Counted from the stretch's first letter, positions 1 through 7,313 are shown. The stretch: DNA of 9,738 nucleotides from Candidatus Scatomorpha merdipullorum (GCA_018716795.1 DVJK01000179.1:1-9738), one strand, 5' to 3'. Made by a program: numbers and translations. The notes: generated by a model not told the origin, from the letters alone.

Positions 1-1
1 T

Positions 2-235
2 CGCCTGGGCCGCGGCGCGACGCTGCTCCACGGCCGGACGGCCCTGCTCGGGCGGAGCTGCGAGGTTATAATCTGCGTCGTGCCCATACGCCTCATGAAC
101 GGCATAAAGCGCGCCGCGCTGAGCGCGGACCCCGGCGCGTTCATCACCGTCTGCCCCGTGCGCGACGTCTCCGGCCGCGGCTTCACCCTCGCGGATATCG
201 ACCTGCCGCTCGGCGGCGCGGCGGACGGGGCCTGA
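2..235 (+). CDS. YitT family membrane protein, C-terminal part (DUF2179 domain), 5' truncated
   Basis: Only the last 77 codons are present, ending in TGA at 233-235; the N-terminal membrane region lies outside the window. The visible part reads as a DUF2179 domain: LGRGATLLHGRTALLG near the window edge, then EVIICVVPIRLMNGIK, then DPGAFITVCPVRDVSGRGF. This is the usual order in YitT proteins (glycine-rich start, hydrophobic strand with a V-V core, then a DPxAFI element and a closing G-x-GF). YitT proteins are multi-pass inner-membrane proteins whose cytosolic DUF2179 domain is ferredoxin-like; the substrate or role is not established. It converges on the minus-strand operon and shares the hairpin at 255-282 as terminator. 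Base composition is high GC with ATA isoleucine codons, like the genes to its right. The family call rests on the C-terminal domain alone. Confidence 0.8.
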   Translation, partial: RLGRGATLLHGRTALLGRSCEVIICVVPIRLMNGIKRAALSADPGAFITVCPVRDVSGRGFTLADIDLPLGGAADGA

Positions 236-254
236 GCCCCGCGTCCTGCCCGGC

Positions 255-282
255 AAAAAAGCGGCGCAAAAGCGCCGCTTTT
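255..282. terminator. Bidirectional intrinsic terminator
   Basis: GCGGCGC (261-267) pairs perfectly with GCGCCGC (272-278) around an AAAA loop. The stem is flanked by six A on the left (255-260) and four T on the right (279-282). It lies 19 nt after the YitT stop and, read on the minus strand, 13 nt after the DUF2974 hydrolase stop with a six-T tract, so it can end both convergent transcripts. Confidence 0.85.
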
Positions 283-295
283 CATGCGTCCGGTT

Positions 296-1417
296 TCAAT
301 TGTCCTTCCTGCGGAAGCGGCCGATTATGGGCAGGCGGCTCCGCGCGGCGGAGATGTATGCGCGGGCGAGCTGCTCCATGCTCTCGGCGAAGACCTCGCG
401 CTCGTCCTCATCGCTCAAAAGGTCGCGGGCGGCGGCCAGGGCGGAGCGGACGCGGCGCTCGTTCAAATCGCTCAGCGTCTGCGCGCCGGTGCTCTCAAGC
501 GCGTCGAAGACGGCGTTGATGAGCTCCTGCCTCTGCTCCAGGTCAAGCCTCTCGGCCCAGGAGCGCATCGCCTCGCGGTAGACCCGGCTGCGCAGGGCGA
601 AGCCGGGGCAGCGCACGAAGCGCCGGCCCTTCACCTGCCAGGTAAAGCCGTTGTGCGCGGCCGCGCCGGTCTCGCAGCTCTCGACGATGGCATAGTCCGC
701 GTCGTTCTCGAGCAGCACGCCGACCATGGAGTGCTGCGGCACGAACATGCGTATCTTATCGCGCACGCGCCGGAAGCCCGGCTCGCTTTTCACGGAGCGG
801 CGAAAGCCCGGTCCGTCGAAGTTATAGACATCCAGCAGCCGCTCCTGCAGCTCCTCCGGCGCGCTCATGGCGGCGAATACGGAGAGATTGCCGCCCTTGG
901 AGTGCCCTCCGACGCGCAGCTCACCGTCGAAGCGCCAGCCGGCGCGCGTGAGGTAGGCCGCGGCGTCCAACTGGGCGGGCACAGCGTCGAGCGAGCTCAT
1001 GTTGAAGTCCTCGCGCCAGGCCGCGAGCGTGTCGTCCGTGCCGCGGAAGGCTATGTACCGCGTGCCGTCCGGCAAAAATGCCGTGAGCGCGCAGAACTGC
1101 TCGGCGTTGGCGCCGTCGACGCGGTTTATATAGTCGCCTATGACGAGCCCGGCGAAGCGGCGGCTGGCCAGGAGCTTCTTCGCCATGGTCACCGTGCCCG
1201 GCGGGAGCAGGACGCCGAGACGGCGATCCTCCTCGCCGAAGCGCTTGAAATACTCGCCCAGCGCGTCGGCGAAGCCCATTGCCCCGTCCTCCGGCACGAT
1301 GCCGCTGAAATCCAGGCTGGTGAGCTTGCAGATGATAAGCCCGTCGACCTCGCTGAAGCCGTCGAGGGAGAGGGGCACGTCGCCGCGCCAGTCGAGATAG
1401 TCTATGGCGTTGGCCAT
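296..1417 (-). CDS. DUF2974 (Mbeg1-like) alpha/beta hydrolase, lipase-like
   Basis: A 373-residue protein of the DUF2974 family, related to class 3 lipases. Visible signature elements are the YIAFRGTDD strand-turn (121-129) followed by W134 and D137, the nucleophile elbow GGHSKGGN (170-177, catalytic Ser173), the family-typical NFDGPGF (199-205; Asp201 is a candidate acid), and HNGFTW (255-260; His255 is the candidate catalytic base by analogy with the family). A basic C-terminal tail (RFRRKDN) ends the protein. I see no signal peptide, so a cytosolic location is likely. The substrate is unknown; family members are annotated only as putative lipases or esterases. The ATG shares one base with the TAA of the upstream MBL gene (TAATG), and I see no convincing Shine-Dalgarno sequence before it, so translation is probably coupled. 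It is the last gene of the recJ operon and ends at the terminator at 255-282. Confidence 0.85.
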   Translation of the reverse strand: MANAIDYLDWRGDVPLSLDGFSEVDGLIICKLTSLDFSGIVPEDGAMGFADALGEYFKRFGEEDRRLGVLLPPGTVTMAKKLLASRRFAGLVIGDYINRVDGANAEQFCALTAFLPDGTRYIAFRGTDDTLAAWREDFNMSSLDAVPAQLDAAAYLTRAGWRFDGELRVGGHSKGGNLSVFAAMSAPEELQERLLDVYNFDGPGFRRSVKSEPGFRRVRDKIRMFVPQHSMVGVLLENDADYAIVESCETGAAAHNGFTWQVKGRRFVRCPGFALRSRVYREAMRSWAERLDLEQRQELINAVFDALESTGAQTLSDLNERRVRSALAAARDLLSDEDEREVFAESMEQLARAYISAARSRLPIIGRFRRKDN

Positions 1418-2028
1418 TACATGTGCTCTATGGCGTGGCGCATATAGGGGTTGTACGCGCGCTCTATGGAAAGGCGCGTGGAGAGGTCGTGGCCGGGGTA
1501 GACGTCATAGTCGCCCTCGAGCGCGGCGATGCGCTTGAGGCTCTGAAGCTCGAGCTTCATGTCGCCGCCCGGGAAGTCCGTGCGCCCGCAGGAGCCGCGG
1601 AAGAGCGTGTCGCCGGAGAAGATTGCGTCGCCGCAGACCAGCGTGACGCCGCCGGGCGTGTGCCCCGGCGTCTCCATGACCTTGAACTCAAGCGAGCCGA
1701 CCTTGACCGTGTCGCCCTCGCCGTAGAAGACCGCGCCCTCGGGCGCCTTGAAGCTCCCGAAGCCGGGCACCGAGCCGCCCTCCTCCTTCCGGTTTACGTA
1801 GAGCGCCGCGCCGGTCTCCGCGAGGACGTCCTCGAGCGCGCCGATGTGGTCGAAGTGCGCGTGCGTGAGCATGACGGCGGTGCATTTGAGCTTGTTGTCC
1901 TCGATATAGCCGAGGATGGTGTTCGCCTCCGCGCCGGGATCTATGACGGCGCATTCGAGCGTGTTTTCGTCGGTTACCACGTAGCAGTTGGTCTCAAAGT
2001 GGCCGACGGGAAGGGTTTTGATAAGCAT
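1417..2028 (-). CDS. MBL-fold metallohydrolase (glyoxalase II-like, YcbL/GloB type)
   Basis: A 203-residue metallo-beta-lactamase-fold hydrolase. All expected metal ligands are visible: THAHFDH (55-61, giving His56, His58, Asp60, His61), PGHTPGG (121-127, His123), SGDTLF (138-143, bridging Asp140) and PGH (178-180, His180). The N-terminus (NCYVV...AVIDPGAEA, 14-35) is the standard start of this subgroup. At just over 200 residues it lacks the extra C-terminal domain of full glyoxalase II enzymes, so it matches the short YcbL/YqgX-like group, which can hydrolyse S-lactoylglutathione-type or other thioesters; the physiological substrate cannot be read from sequence. The start is supported by GGAGG at 2038-2042, nine bases upstream of the ATG. 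It sits 58 nt after dtd and overlaps the next gene by one base. The dtd–MBL pairing next to relA is common in clostridia, which supports the calls. Confidence 0.92.
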   Translation of the reverse strand: MLIKTLPVGHFETNCYVVTDENTLECAVIDPGAEANTILGYIEDNKLKCTAVMLTHAHFDHIGALEDVLAETGAALYVNRKEEGGSVPGFGSFKAPEGAVFYGEGDTVKVGSLEFKVMETPGHTPGGVTLVCGDAIFSGDTLFRGSCGRTDFPGGDMKLELQSLKRIAALEGDYDVYPGHDLSTRLSIERAYNPYMRHAIEHM

Positions 2029-2086
2029 CTTCGAAATCCTCCGTGTTTCAAAGTGAGATTCGCGCTCGGCGCGTTCGCCGCCGGCC

Positions 2087-2530
2087 TCAGAGCTCGGCGG
2101 TGTCGATTAGGATGGTGACGGGGCCGTCGTTCACGCTCTCGACAAGCATCTCCGCGCCGAACTCGCCGGTCTCCACCTTGAAGCCGCGCTCGCGGCAGCC
2201 GGCTATGACGCGCTCGTAGAGCGGGACGGCGGTCTCGGGCCGGGCGGCGCGGGTGAAGCCCGGGCGGCGGGATTTGACGTCGGCGTAGAGCGTGAACTGG
2301 CTCACAATAAGCAGCTCCGCGCCCGCGTCCTTGGGGTTTACGTTCATCTTGCCCGCCTCGTCCTCGAAGACGCGCAGGCCGCATATCCTGTCGGCAACCT
2401 TGTCGGCCTGGGCCTCGCCGTCCTCGGAGCTGACGCCGAGCAGGACGAGGAAGCCCTTCCCTATGCTTCCGACGGTCTCGCCGCCTATGGCGACGGAGGC
2501 GGATTTGACTCTGGTGACTACTGCTCTCAT
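2087..2530 (-). CDS. dtd: D-aminoacyl-tRNA deacylase
   Basis: A 147-residue protein, the usual length for DTD. The enzyme hydrolyses the ester bond between D-amino acids (and glycine mischarged on tRNA-Ala) and tRNA, as a cytosolic homodimer. The start MRAVVTRVKSASVAIGG (1-17) is typical, and both active-site motifs are present: SQFTLYADVKSRRPGF (77-92; the common form has G where this has A, and often KGRRPSF) and NDGPVT (134-139), which carries the cross-subunit Gly136-cis-Pro137 pair that screens chirality. The ATG overlaps the TGA of relA by four bases (ATGA), and AGGAGG at 2539-2544 lies eight bases upstream, so it has its own good ribosome binding site inside the end of relA. The position directly after relA is conserved across Firmicutes, so I am confident in the assignment. 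Confidence 0.96.
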   Translation of the reverse strand: MRAVVTRVKSASVAIGGETVGSIGKGFLVLLGVSSEDGEAQADKVADRICGLRVFEDEAGKMNVNPKDAGAELLIVSQFTLYADVKSRRPGFTRAARPETAVPLYERVIAGCRERGFKVETGEFGAEMLVESVNDGPVTILIDTAEL

Positions 2531-4932
2531 GAGCTGGCCCTCCTTATTTCGCTTACGCCCCGGATGCCGCCGAGGCGGTTAATTATGCCCTTCAGCTCGT
2601 CCCGGTCATGGACCTCCACGGTGACGACGGCGACGCTCTTGTCGCCTATGTCGCGGGCGGAGAGGCTTCGCACCTTGGCGTTCATGGCGTTGAGCACGGT
2701 GGCGATGTCCATGACGAAGCCGCCGCGGGAGGCCGACGTGATGTGCAGCGTCGTGGCGTAGAGGTCGGTGATGCGGTCGGCCCAGCCGACGCGGATCCAG
2801 CGGCCGTCGTTCTCCTCCAGCTGGCGCTGGCGCCGGTAGTTCTGGCAGTCGGCCCGGTGGATTGAGACGCCGTTGCCGCGGGTGATGAAGCCGATTATCT
2901 CGTCTCCCGGCACAGGAGTGCAGCACTTGGAGAACTTGATAAGGCAGTTGTCCAGGCCCTCGACGAGGATGCCGTGGACGGCCTTCTGCGGGCGGGCGGT
3001 GCGCTTTTCGGCCTGCTCGGTTATCTTGTCGAGGACGGTCTTCTTCTCGGGCTTGCGGACGCGCGCGAGCTCGTCCTTGACGCGGTTCACGCTCCTGACC
3101 GCGGTCTGGCCGCCGTAGCCTATCGCGGCGAAGAGCTCATCCAGGCTCGGCACCGAGAGCTTCTTGAGTATGTGCGGAAGCACCTCCTCGTCGGTGACGT
3201 CGCTCATGACGAGGCCGGCGCGGTGCAGCTCGGCCTCGAACATCTCGCGGCCGCGCTGTATGTTCTCCTCGCGCCGCTCCTTCTTGAACCACTGCTTTAT
3301 CTTCGTGCGCGCCGAGGAGCTCTTCGCGAGCTGGAGCCAGTCGCGGCTCGGCCCGGGCGCGGACTTCGAGGTGCGGACCTCGACGATGTCGCCGTTCTGG
3401 AGCTTGTGGTCGAAGGTGACGATGCGGCCGTTCACGCTCGCGCCCACCATCGCGTTGCCGACGCCGGAGTGTATTGCATAGGCGAAGTCTATGGGCGTGG
3501 CCCCGGCGGGCAGGTTTATGACGTCGCCGTTCGGCGTGAAGACGAAGACCTCGTCGGAGAACATGTCTATCTTGAGGTCGTGGACAAACTCGCCCGCGTC
3601 CGTCTCCTGCTGCGCCTCGAGCAGGCGGCGCACCCAGGCGAACTTCTCCTCGTCGCCCTCCCTGACGCCCTGCTCGCCGCTCTTATACTTCCAGTGCGCG
3701 GCGACGCCGTACTCCGCCGTGAGATGCATGTCCCAGGTGCGTATCTGCACCTCGAAGGGGATGCCCTCGCCGCCTATGACCGTCGTGTGCACGCTCTGAT
3801 AGCCGTTGGGCTTGGGCGTGGAGACATAGTCCTTGAAGCGGCCCGGCACGGGCTTGTACATGTCGTGGATGAGGCCCAGGGCGTTGTAGCAGTCGGGGAT
3901 GGAGTCGACAATGACGCGGAAGGCGCAGAGGTCGAAGATACCGTTTATGTCCAGCTGCTGGGCAAACATCTTGCGGTAGATGCTGTAAATATGCTTTATG
4001 CGGCCGTAGACCGTGGCCTTGACGCCCTCCTCGGCCATGCGGTCCTCTATCTGCTTCTCCACCTTGGCCATGAACTTGCGCAGCGTGGGCATGCGCGAGC
4101 CCAGGGCCTGGGTTATCTCGTTATAGCCCTCGCGGTCGAGGTAGTAGAGCGAGCGGTCCTCCAGCTCCCACTTTATCTTCTGCATACCGAGCCGGTGGGC
4201 GATGGGCGCGTATATCTCCATCGTCTCGGCGGACTTTATGAGCTGCTTTTCGCTGCTCTGATAGTCCATGGTGCGCATATTGTGGAGCCTGTCGGCTATC
4301 TTTATCAGGATGACGCGGATGTCCTTGGCCATGGCCATGAGCATCTTGCGGAGGTTCTCGGCCTGCTCCTCCTCGTGGCTGGTCCACTGGACGCGGGTGA
4401 GCTTGGTGACGCCCTCGACTATGTCCGCGACGGAGGAGCCGAAGCGGCGCTTGACCTCCTCGTGGGTTATGGGCGTGTCCTCTATGACGTCGTGCAGCAG
4501 CGCGGCGACGACGCTGTCCTCGTCGAGGCCCTGCTCGGCGATTATCTCCGCCGTGGCCAGGCAGTGCGTGACGTAGGGCGAGCCGTCGCGGCGCTTCTGG
4601 CTCGAATGCGCCGCCGCGGCGTACTCGTAGGCCGAGCGGACGCGGGCCATGTCCATCGGTATGCTGCCGGAGCGGAGCCTGGCCTCGAGCTTTTCCCAGC
4701 CCTTCTCGGGGTCGAGCGGCGTCTCATCCCGGCGCCCGGGCCCGCCCACGGGTATGGGCGCCCAGTCGATGTCGTCGCCGTATTCCCGCGCCTGGGCCAC
4801 CTCGCGGCGCACGTCGGCCTCCAGGTCGCTCACGGCGGCGCGCTCCGCCTCCGCCTCGCTCATGGCTCTCCGCCTGTCCTCCGCGGCCGGCCCGTCCGCC
4901 TCCGGCGTCGGGGTTCTAATTTCCTCGGTCAT
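2527..4932 (-). CDS. relA: Bifunctional (p)ppGpp synthetase/hydrolase (Rel)
   Basis: An 801-residue long RSH protein that makes and degrades (p)ppGpp, the stringent-response alarmone, and is ribosome-regulated. Domains in order: HD hydrolase about 100-250 with His123, HDVIED (147-152) and DRLHNMR (214-220), so hydrolase residues are intact; synthetase about 300-420 with D334 in FDLCAFR, YQSVHTT (378-384) and FEVQIRT (393-399). The basic RFKD (365-368) is the RXKD form seen in bifunctional enzymes rather than the acidic EXDD of RelA-only synthetases. A TGS domain starts at about 461 (EVFVFTPNGD), a zinc-finger-like region carries C670 C671, H692 and C696, and an ACT domain spans about 723-799. 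The first about 80 residues are an acidic, alanine- and glutamate-rich extension before the HD domain. The ATG is preceded by AGGAGG (4940-4945) at seven bases. It overlaps the end of recJ by 17 nt and dtd by 4 nt. Confidence 0.97.
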   Translation of the reverse strand: MTEEIRTPTPEADGPAAEDRRRAMSEAEAERAAVSDLEADVRREVAQAREYGDDIDWAPIPVGGPGRRDETPLDPEKGWEKLEARLRSGSIPMDMARVRSAYEYAAAAHSSQKRRDGSPYVTHCLATAEIIAEQGLDEDSVVAALLHDVIEDTPITHEEVKRRFGSSVADIVEGVTKLTRVQWTSHEEEQAENLRKMLMAMAKDIRVILIKIADRLHNMRTMDYQSSEKQLIKSAETMEIYAPIAHRLGMQKIKWELEDRSLYYLDREGYNEITQALGSRMPTLRKFMAKVEKQIEDRMAEEGVKATVYGRIKHIYSIYRKMFAQQLDINGIFDLCAFRVIVDSIPDCYNALGLIHDMYKPVPGRFKDYVSTPKPNGYQSVHTTVIGGEGIPFEVQIRTWDMHLTAEYGVAAHWKYKSGEQGVREGDEEKFAWVRRLLEAQQETDAGEFVHDLKIDMFSDEVFVFTPNGDVINLPAGATPIDFAYAIHSGVGNAMVGASVNGRIVTFDHKLQNGDIVEVRTSKSAPGPSRDWLQLAKSSSARTKIKQWFKKERREENIQRGREMFEAELHRAGLVMSDVTDEEVLPHILKKLSVPSLDELFAAIGYGGQTAVRSVNRVKDELARVRKPEKKTVLDKITEQAEKRTARPQKAVHGILVEGLDNCLIKFSKCCTPVPGDEIIGFITRGNGVSIHRADCQNYRRQRQLEENDGRWIRVGWADRITDLYATTLHITSASRGGFVMDIATVLNAMNAKVRSLSARDIGDKSVAVVTVEVHDRDELKGIINRLGGIRGVSEIRRASS

Positions 4933-6967
4933 GTCTCCGCCTCCTCTCTCTGTACTGCTCCCGGCGGCGGCGCAGCTCCCGCATGACGGGGCTGGCCTCC
5001 AGGTTGGCCTTGCCCTCGCGTTCGAGGGCGGATATGCTGAGCTCTCCGCCGGAGCGCTCCAGCGCGGCCAGGCCCTCCTCGGACATGGCCCTCAGGCACA
5101 CGGCCGTCTTGGCGGGCGCAAGCCCCTCGGGGCCCCAGCCGGAGGAGAGGTCGCACTCGGCGCGGCCTCCCGCGCGCTCCAGCCAGCGCCAGACGCGGAC
5201 GAAATCGCGCCGCTCGGGGTATATGTCCTCGCACTCCCAGGCGCAGGGCAGGCCGCCGGAGAGAATCTCCTCGCACTCGCCGCGCGTGTCCGCCCGGCGC
5301 AGGCCGGACAGCACCAGCTGGACGCTCCTGCGGCCGTGGAAGTCGTTTATCTGCGGATAGAAGGCCGCGTCGACCCTGTCGCCCTCGCGCGCGCCAAGCT
5401 CCTCGGCCCGGGTGCCGAACATGACGCAGTCGAAGAGCTCGCCCGCCTTGGCGAGGCGCAGCTTGACGTGATTCCCGCCGCCTATGGGCGTCACCCGCTC
5501 GAGGTATACGTCCGTCAGGCAGATGACAGGCTGTGGATTCCCCGTGCCGTAGGGCTCGAGCAGCTCGAGGGATTTCACGCAGTCCATGCTCAAAAGCGCG
5601 GGATCGTCCACGCGCAGCTCGCACTCGAGCGCGGGCTGCTCCGGCGCGGGGCAGCGCTTATAATACTCCGCAAGCTCGGCGCGGAAGGCGTCTATCCTGT
5701 CGCGGCGGATGGTCAGGCCCGCGGCCAGGGCGTGCCCGCCGAAGCCCTCCAGGCTGTCACGGCAGGCGGAGAGCGCGTCGAAGAGGTTGAAGCCGCCGTA
5801 GCTGCGGCAGGAGCCCTTGCCGTGCTCGCCGTCGACGCAGATCATGACGCAGGGCAGGCCGAACTCCTCGGCGAGGCGGCTGGCGGCGATGCCTATCACG
5901 CCCTGGTGCCAGCCCTCGCTGGCCAGGACGATGGGGCCCTCGGGCGGGTTGCGGCGCAGGTATTCGCGCGCCTGCGTCCAGATGCCGTGCTCAAGCTCCT
6001 GCCGCTCGTGATTCATGCGGCAGAGCTCGCGCGCAAGCGGCAGGGCCTCCTCGCAGGAGCCGGCCAGCAGCAGCTTCGCCGCGAGCGCGGCGTTGCCGAG
6101 GCGGCCCGCGGCGTTTATGCGCGGCGCTATCGTAAAGCCCACCGTCGTGGCGGTCAGGCGCTTGGCCCCTCCGCCGCATTCGTTCAAAAGCGCGGCGACG
6201 CCCGGGCGCGGCCGCGAGGCCATCTGCTCAAGCCCGCGGCGGACTATGTACCGGTTCTCGCCCGTGAGGGGCATGACGTCGGCAACGGTGCCGGCGGCGA
6301 TGAGGTCGGCATAGCTCTCAAGCAGCGGCTCCGCCCCGCCCTCGACGGCGCAGAGCAGCTTGAAGGCCACTCCCACGCCCGCGAGGCCCTTGTTGGGATA
6401 GGGGCAGTCGGCGCGCTTCGGATCCACGACGGCCAGGGCGTCGGGCAGGACGCCGGAGCCGCACTCGTGGTGGTCGGTTATGATGAGGTCGAGGCCCAGC
6501 TCCCTCGCGTGCCCGGCCTCGCGCACGGCGGTTATGCCGCAGTCCACGGTGACGACCAGCGTCGCCCCGGCGGCCTTGAAGCCGTCCAGCGCCGCGCTGT
6601 TGAGGCCGTAGCCCTCGCCGATGCGGTCGGGGATATAGGGCAGGCATTTGAGGCCCTTGGAGCGCAGATAGCTCGTCACGAGGCAGGCGGAGGTTATGCC
6701 GTCCACGTCGTAGTCGCCGTAGACCGCGACGGTCTCGCCGCGCGATATCGCCTCGCGCAGCCTCGCGGCGGCCGCGGGCATGTCGGCCATGTCCTCCGCG
6801 GGCAGAAGCTGCTCCGCCCCGCCGTATAGGAATTCCTTCGCCGTCTCCGGCTCGCTCAGCCCCCTCCGGGCGAGCATCGCCGCCAGAAGCGGCGTGTATC
6901 CCGCCTGCAGCAGCGCCTCGGGTACGACCGTCTCGCCGCGCGGGATAATCCACTTGCTATACTTCAT
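4916..6967 (-). CDS. recJ: Single-stranded-DNA-specific exonuclease RecJ
   Basis: A DHH/DHHA1 5'-3' exonuclease acting on single-stranded DNA in recombination, mismatch and base excision repair. Numbering from an in-frame GTG at 6974-6976, the motifs are VYGDYDVDG (85-93), VDCGI (144-148), TDHHECG (167-173, the DHH motif), VVDPK (183-187), the RINAAGRLG segment (286-294) and the DHHA1 GFGGHALAAG (411-420), followed by an OB-like region starting ELLEPYGTGNPQP (471-483). The metal-binding aspartates and histidines are all present. I prefer the ATG at 6965-6967 (residue 4 of the GTG reading), because a GGTG element lies just upstream at good spacing and MKYSKW is a typical family start; the GTG lacks a clear Shine-Dalgarno. 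The last about 120 residues extend past the OB region and end in a very arginine-rich tail. First gene of the operon, directly downstream of the promoter at 7006-7034. Confidence 0.95.
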   Translation of the reverse strand: MKYSKWIIPRGETVVPEALLQAGYTPLLAAMLARRGLSEPETAKEFLYGGAEQLLPAEDMADMPAAAARLREAISRGETVAVYGDYDVDGITSACLVTSYLRSKGLKCLPYIPDRIGEGYGLNSAALDGFKAAGATLVVTVDCGITAVREAGHARELGLDLIITDHHECGSGVLPDALAVVDPKRADCPYPNKGLAGVGVAFKLLCAVEGGAEPLLESYADLIAAGTVADVMPLTGENRYIVRRGLEQMASRPRPGVAALLNECGGGAKRLTATTVGFTIAPRINAAGRLGNAALAAKLLLAGSCEEALPLARELCRMNHERQELEHGIWTQAREYLRRNPPEGPIVLASEGWHQGVIGIAASRLAEEFGLPCVMICVDGEHGKGSCRSYGGFNLFDALSACRDSLEGFGGHALAAGLTIRRDRIDAFRAELAEYYKRCPAPEQPALECELRVDDPALLSMDCVKSLELLEPYGTGNPQPVICLTDVYLERVTPIGGGNHVKLRLAKAGELFDCVMFGTRAEELGAREGDRVDAAFYPQINDFHGRRSVQLVLSGLRRADTRGECEEILSGGLPCAWECEDIYPERRDFVRVWRWLERAGGRAECDLSSGWGPEGLAPAKTAVCLRAMSEEGLAALERSGGELSISALEREGKANLEASPVMRELRRRREQYRERRRRHDRGN

Positions 6968-7005
6968 CTCAAGCACCCGTCGTCTCGTTTATATTATATC
7001 AGTAT

Positions 7006-7034
7006 ATTATACCCACTGACGGCCCCGATATCAA
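7006..7034 (-). promoter_or_regulatory. Sigma-A promoter of the recJ–relA–dtd operon
   Basis: On the minus strand, TTGATA (7034 to 7029) is followed after 17 bp by a perfect TATAAT (7011 to 7006). Transcription would start near 6999, giving a leader of about 30 nt before the recJ ATG at 6967. A second TATAAT at 6998-6993 has no matching -35 box. The AT-rich block stands out in otherwise GC-rich DNA. Confidence 0.8.
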
Positions 7035-7049
7035 GAGCTTTCTCGCGGC

Positions 7050-7078
7050 TTGACACGCCGCGCCGCCGGTGATAACAT
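7050..7078 (+). promoter_or_regulatory. Promoter of tRNA-Leu
   Basis: A perfect TTGACA (7050-7055) is followed after 17 bp by TAACAT (7073-7078), a 4-of-6 match to TATAAT. The start site would fall near 7085, just before the mature tRNA 5' end at 7087. Its -35 box is only 15 bp from the -35 box of the divergent recJ promoter. Confidence 0.7.
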
Positions 7079-7086
7079 AGGCACAC

Positions 7087-7169
7087 GCCGGTGTGGTGGA
7101 ATTGGCAGACACAAGGGACTTAAAATCCCTCGCAAGCGCGTGCGGGTTCGATCCCCGCCACCGGCACCA
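7087..7169 (+). tRNA. tRNA-Leu(UAA), CCA encoded
   Basis: The cloverleaf can be folded by hand. Acceptor GCCGGTG (7087-7093) pairs with CACCGGC (7159-7165), with A as discriminator at 7166 and genomic CCA at 7167-7169. The anticodon stem AGGGA/TCCCT (7114-7118/7126-7130) holds the loop CTTAAAA, so the anticodon is TAA (7121-7123), reading UUA and UUG leucine codons. The T arm is GCGGG-TTCGATC-CCCGC (7142-7158). The extra arm (7131-7141) contains a CGC/GCG pair as expected for a class II leucine tRNA. The D-arm region holds the standard TGG...GGCAGAC pattern. UUA should be rare in the GC-rich genes around it but more frequent in the lower-GC genes downstream. Confidence 0.96.
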
Positions 7170-7173
7170 CGTC

Positions 7174-7254
7174 GGAGCAAACTGCGCTCCACTGCGTCAA
7201 CAGGCACAGCCTTTCGGCTGTGCCTGTTGACATTCGTTCCGCTCCGTTTGTTCC
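7174..7254. repeat. Nested stem-loop element directly downstream of tRNA-Leu
   Basis: An inner perfect 16-bp stem, GTCAACAGGCACAGCC (7196-7211) with GGCTGTGCCTGTTGAC (7216-7231), carries a TTTC loop. Around it, GGAGCAAAC (7174-7182) pairs with GTTTGTTCC (7246-7254) with one G-U pair, leaving an internal loop of 13 and 14 nt. It starts five bases after the tRNA CCA end. No T tract follows, so it is not a standard intrinsic terminator. Its role is not known; it could act in tRNA 3' processing, or be a dispersed intergenic repeat. Confidence 0.7.
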
Positions 7255-7260
7255 TCCTTT

Positions 7261-7289
7261 CAACCCCGAAGCCTTCGGCTTCGGGGTTG
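7261..7289. repeat. 13-bp perfect hairpin with TTC loop
   Basis: CAACCCCGAAGCC (7261-7273) pairs exactly with GGCTTCGGGGTTG (7277-7289). The apex GCC-TTC-GGC resembles the apex of the hairpin just upstream (GCC-TTTC-GGC). No run of T follows directly. It is the second of three consecutive stem-loops after tRNA-Leu. Confidence 0.65.
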
Positions 7290-7313
7290 TGTTTGGGGTT
7301 TCAAAGTCCGTTT

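Noticed and set aside
284..1447. Plus-strand open frame opposite the DUF2974 hydrolase
   Set aside because: The minus strand encodes a protein with GHSKGG and NFDGPGF motifs; the plus-strand frame shows none.
2974..4986. Long plus-strand open frame (670 codons) antisense to relA
   Set aside because: It is a GC-rich shadow of relA, whose full domain set is intact. The antisense protein has repetitive A/L/G/V/R composition and no recognisable motif.
4649..6829. Long plus-strand open frame (726 codons) antisense to recJ
   Set aside because: It is a composition artefact over an intact recJ gene, with no family resemblance and no ribosome binding site that I can see.
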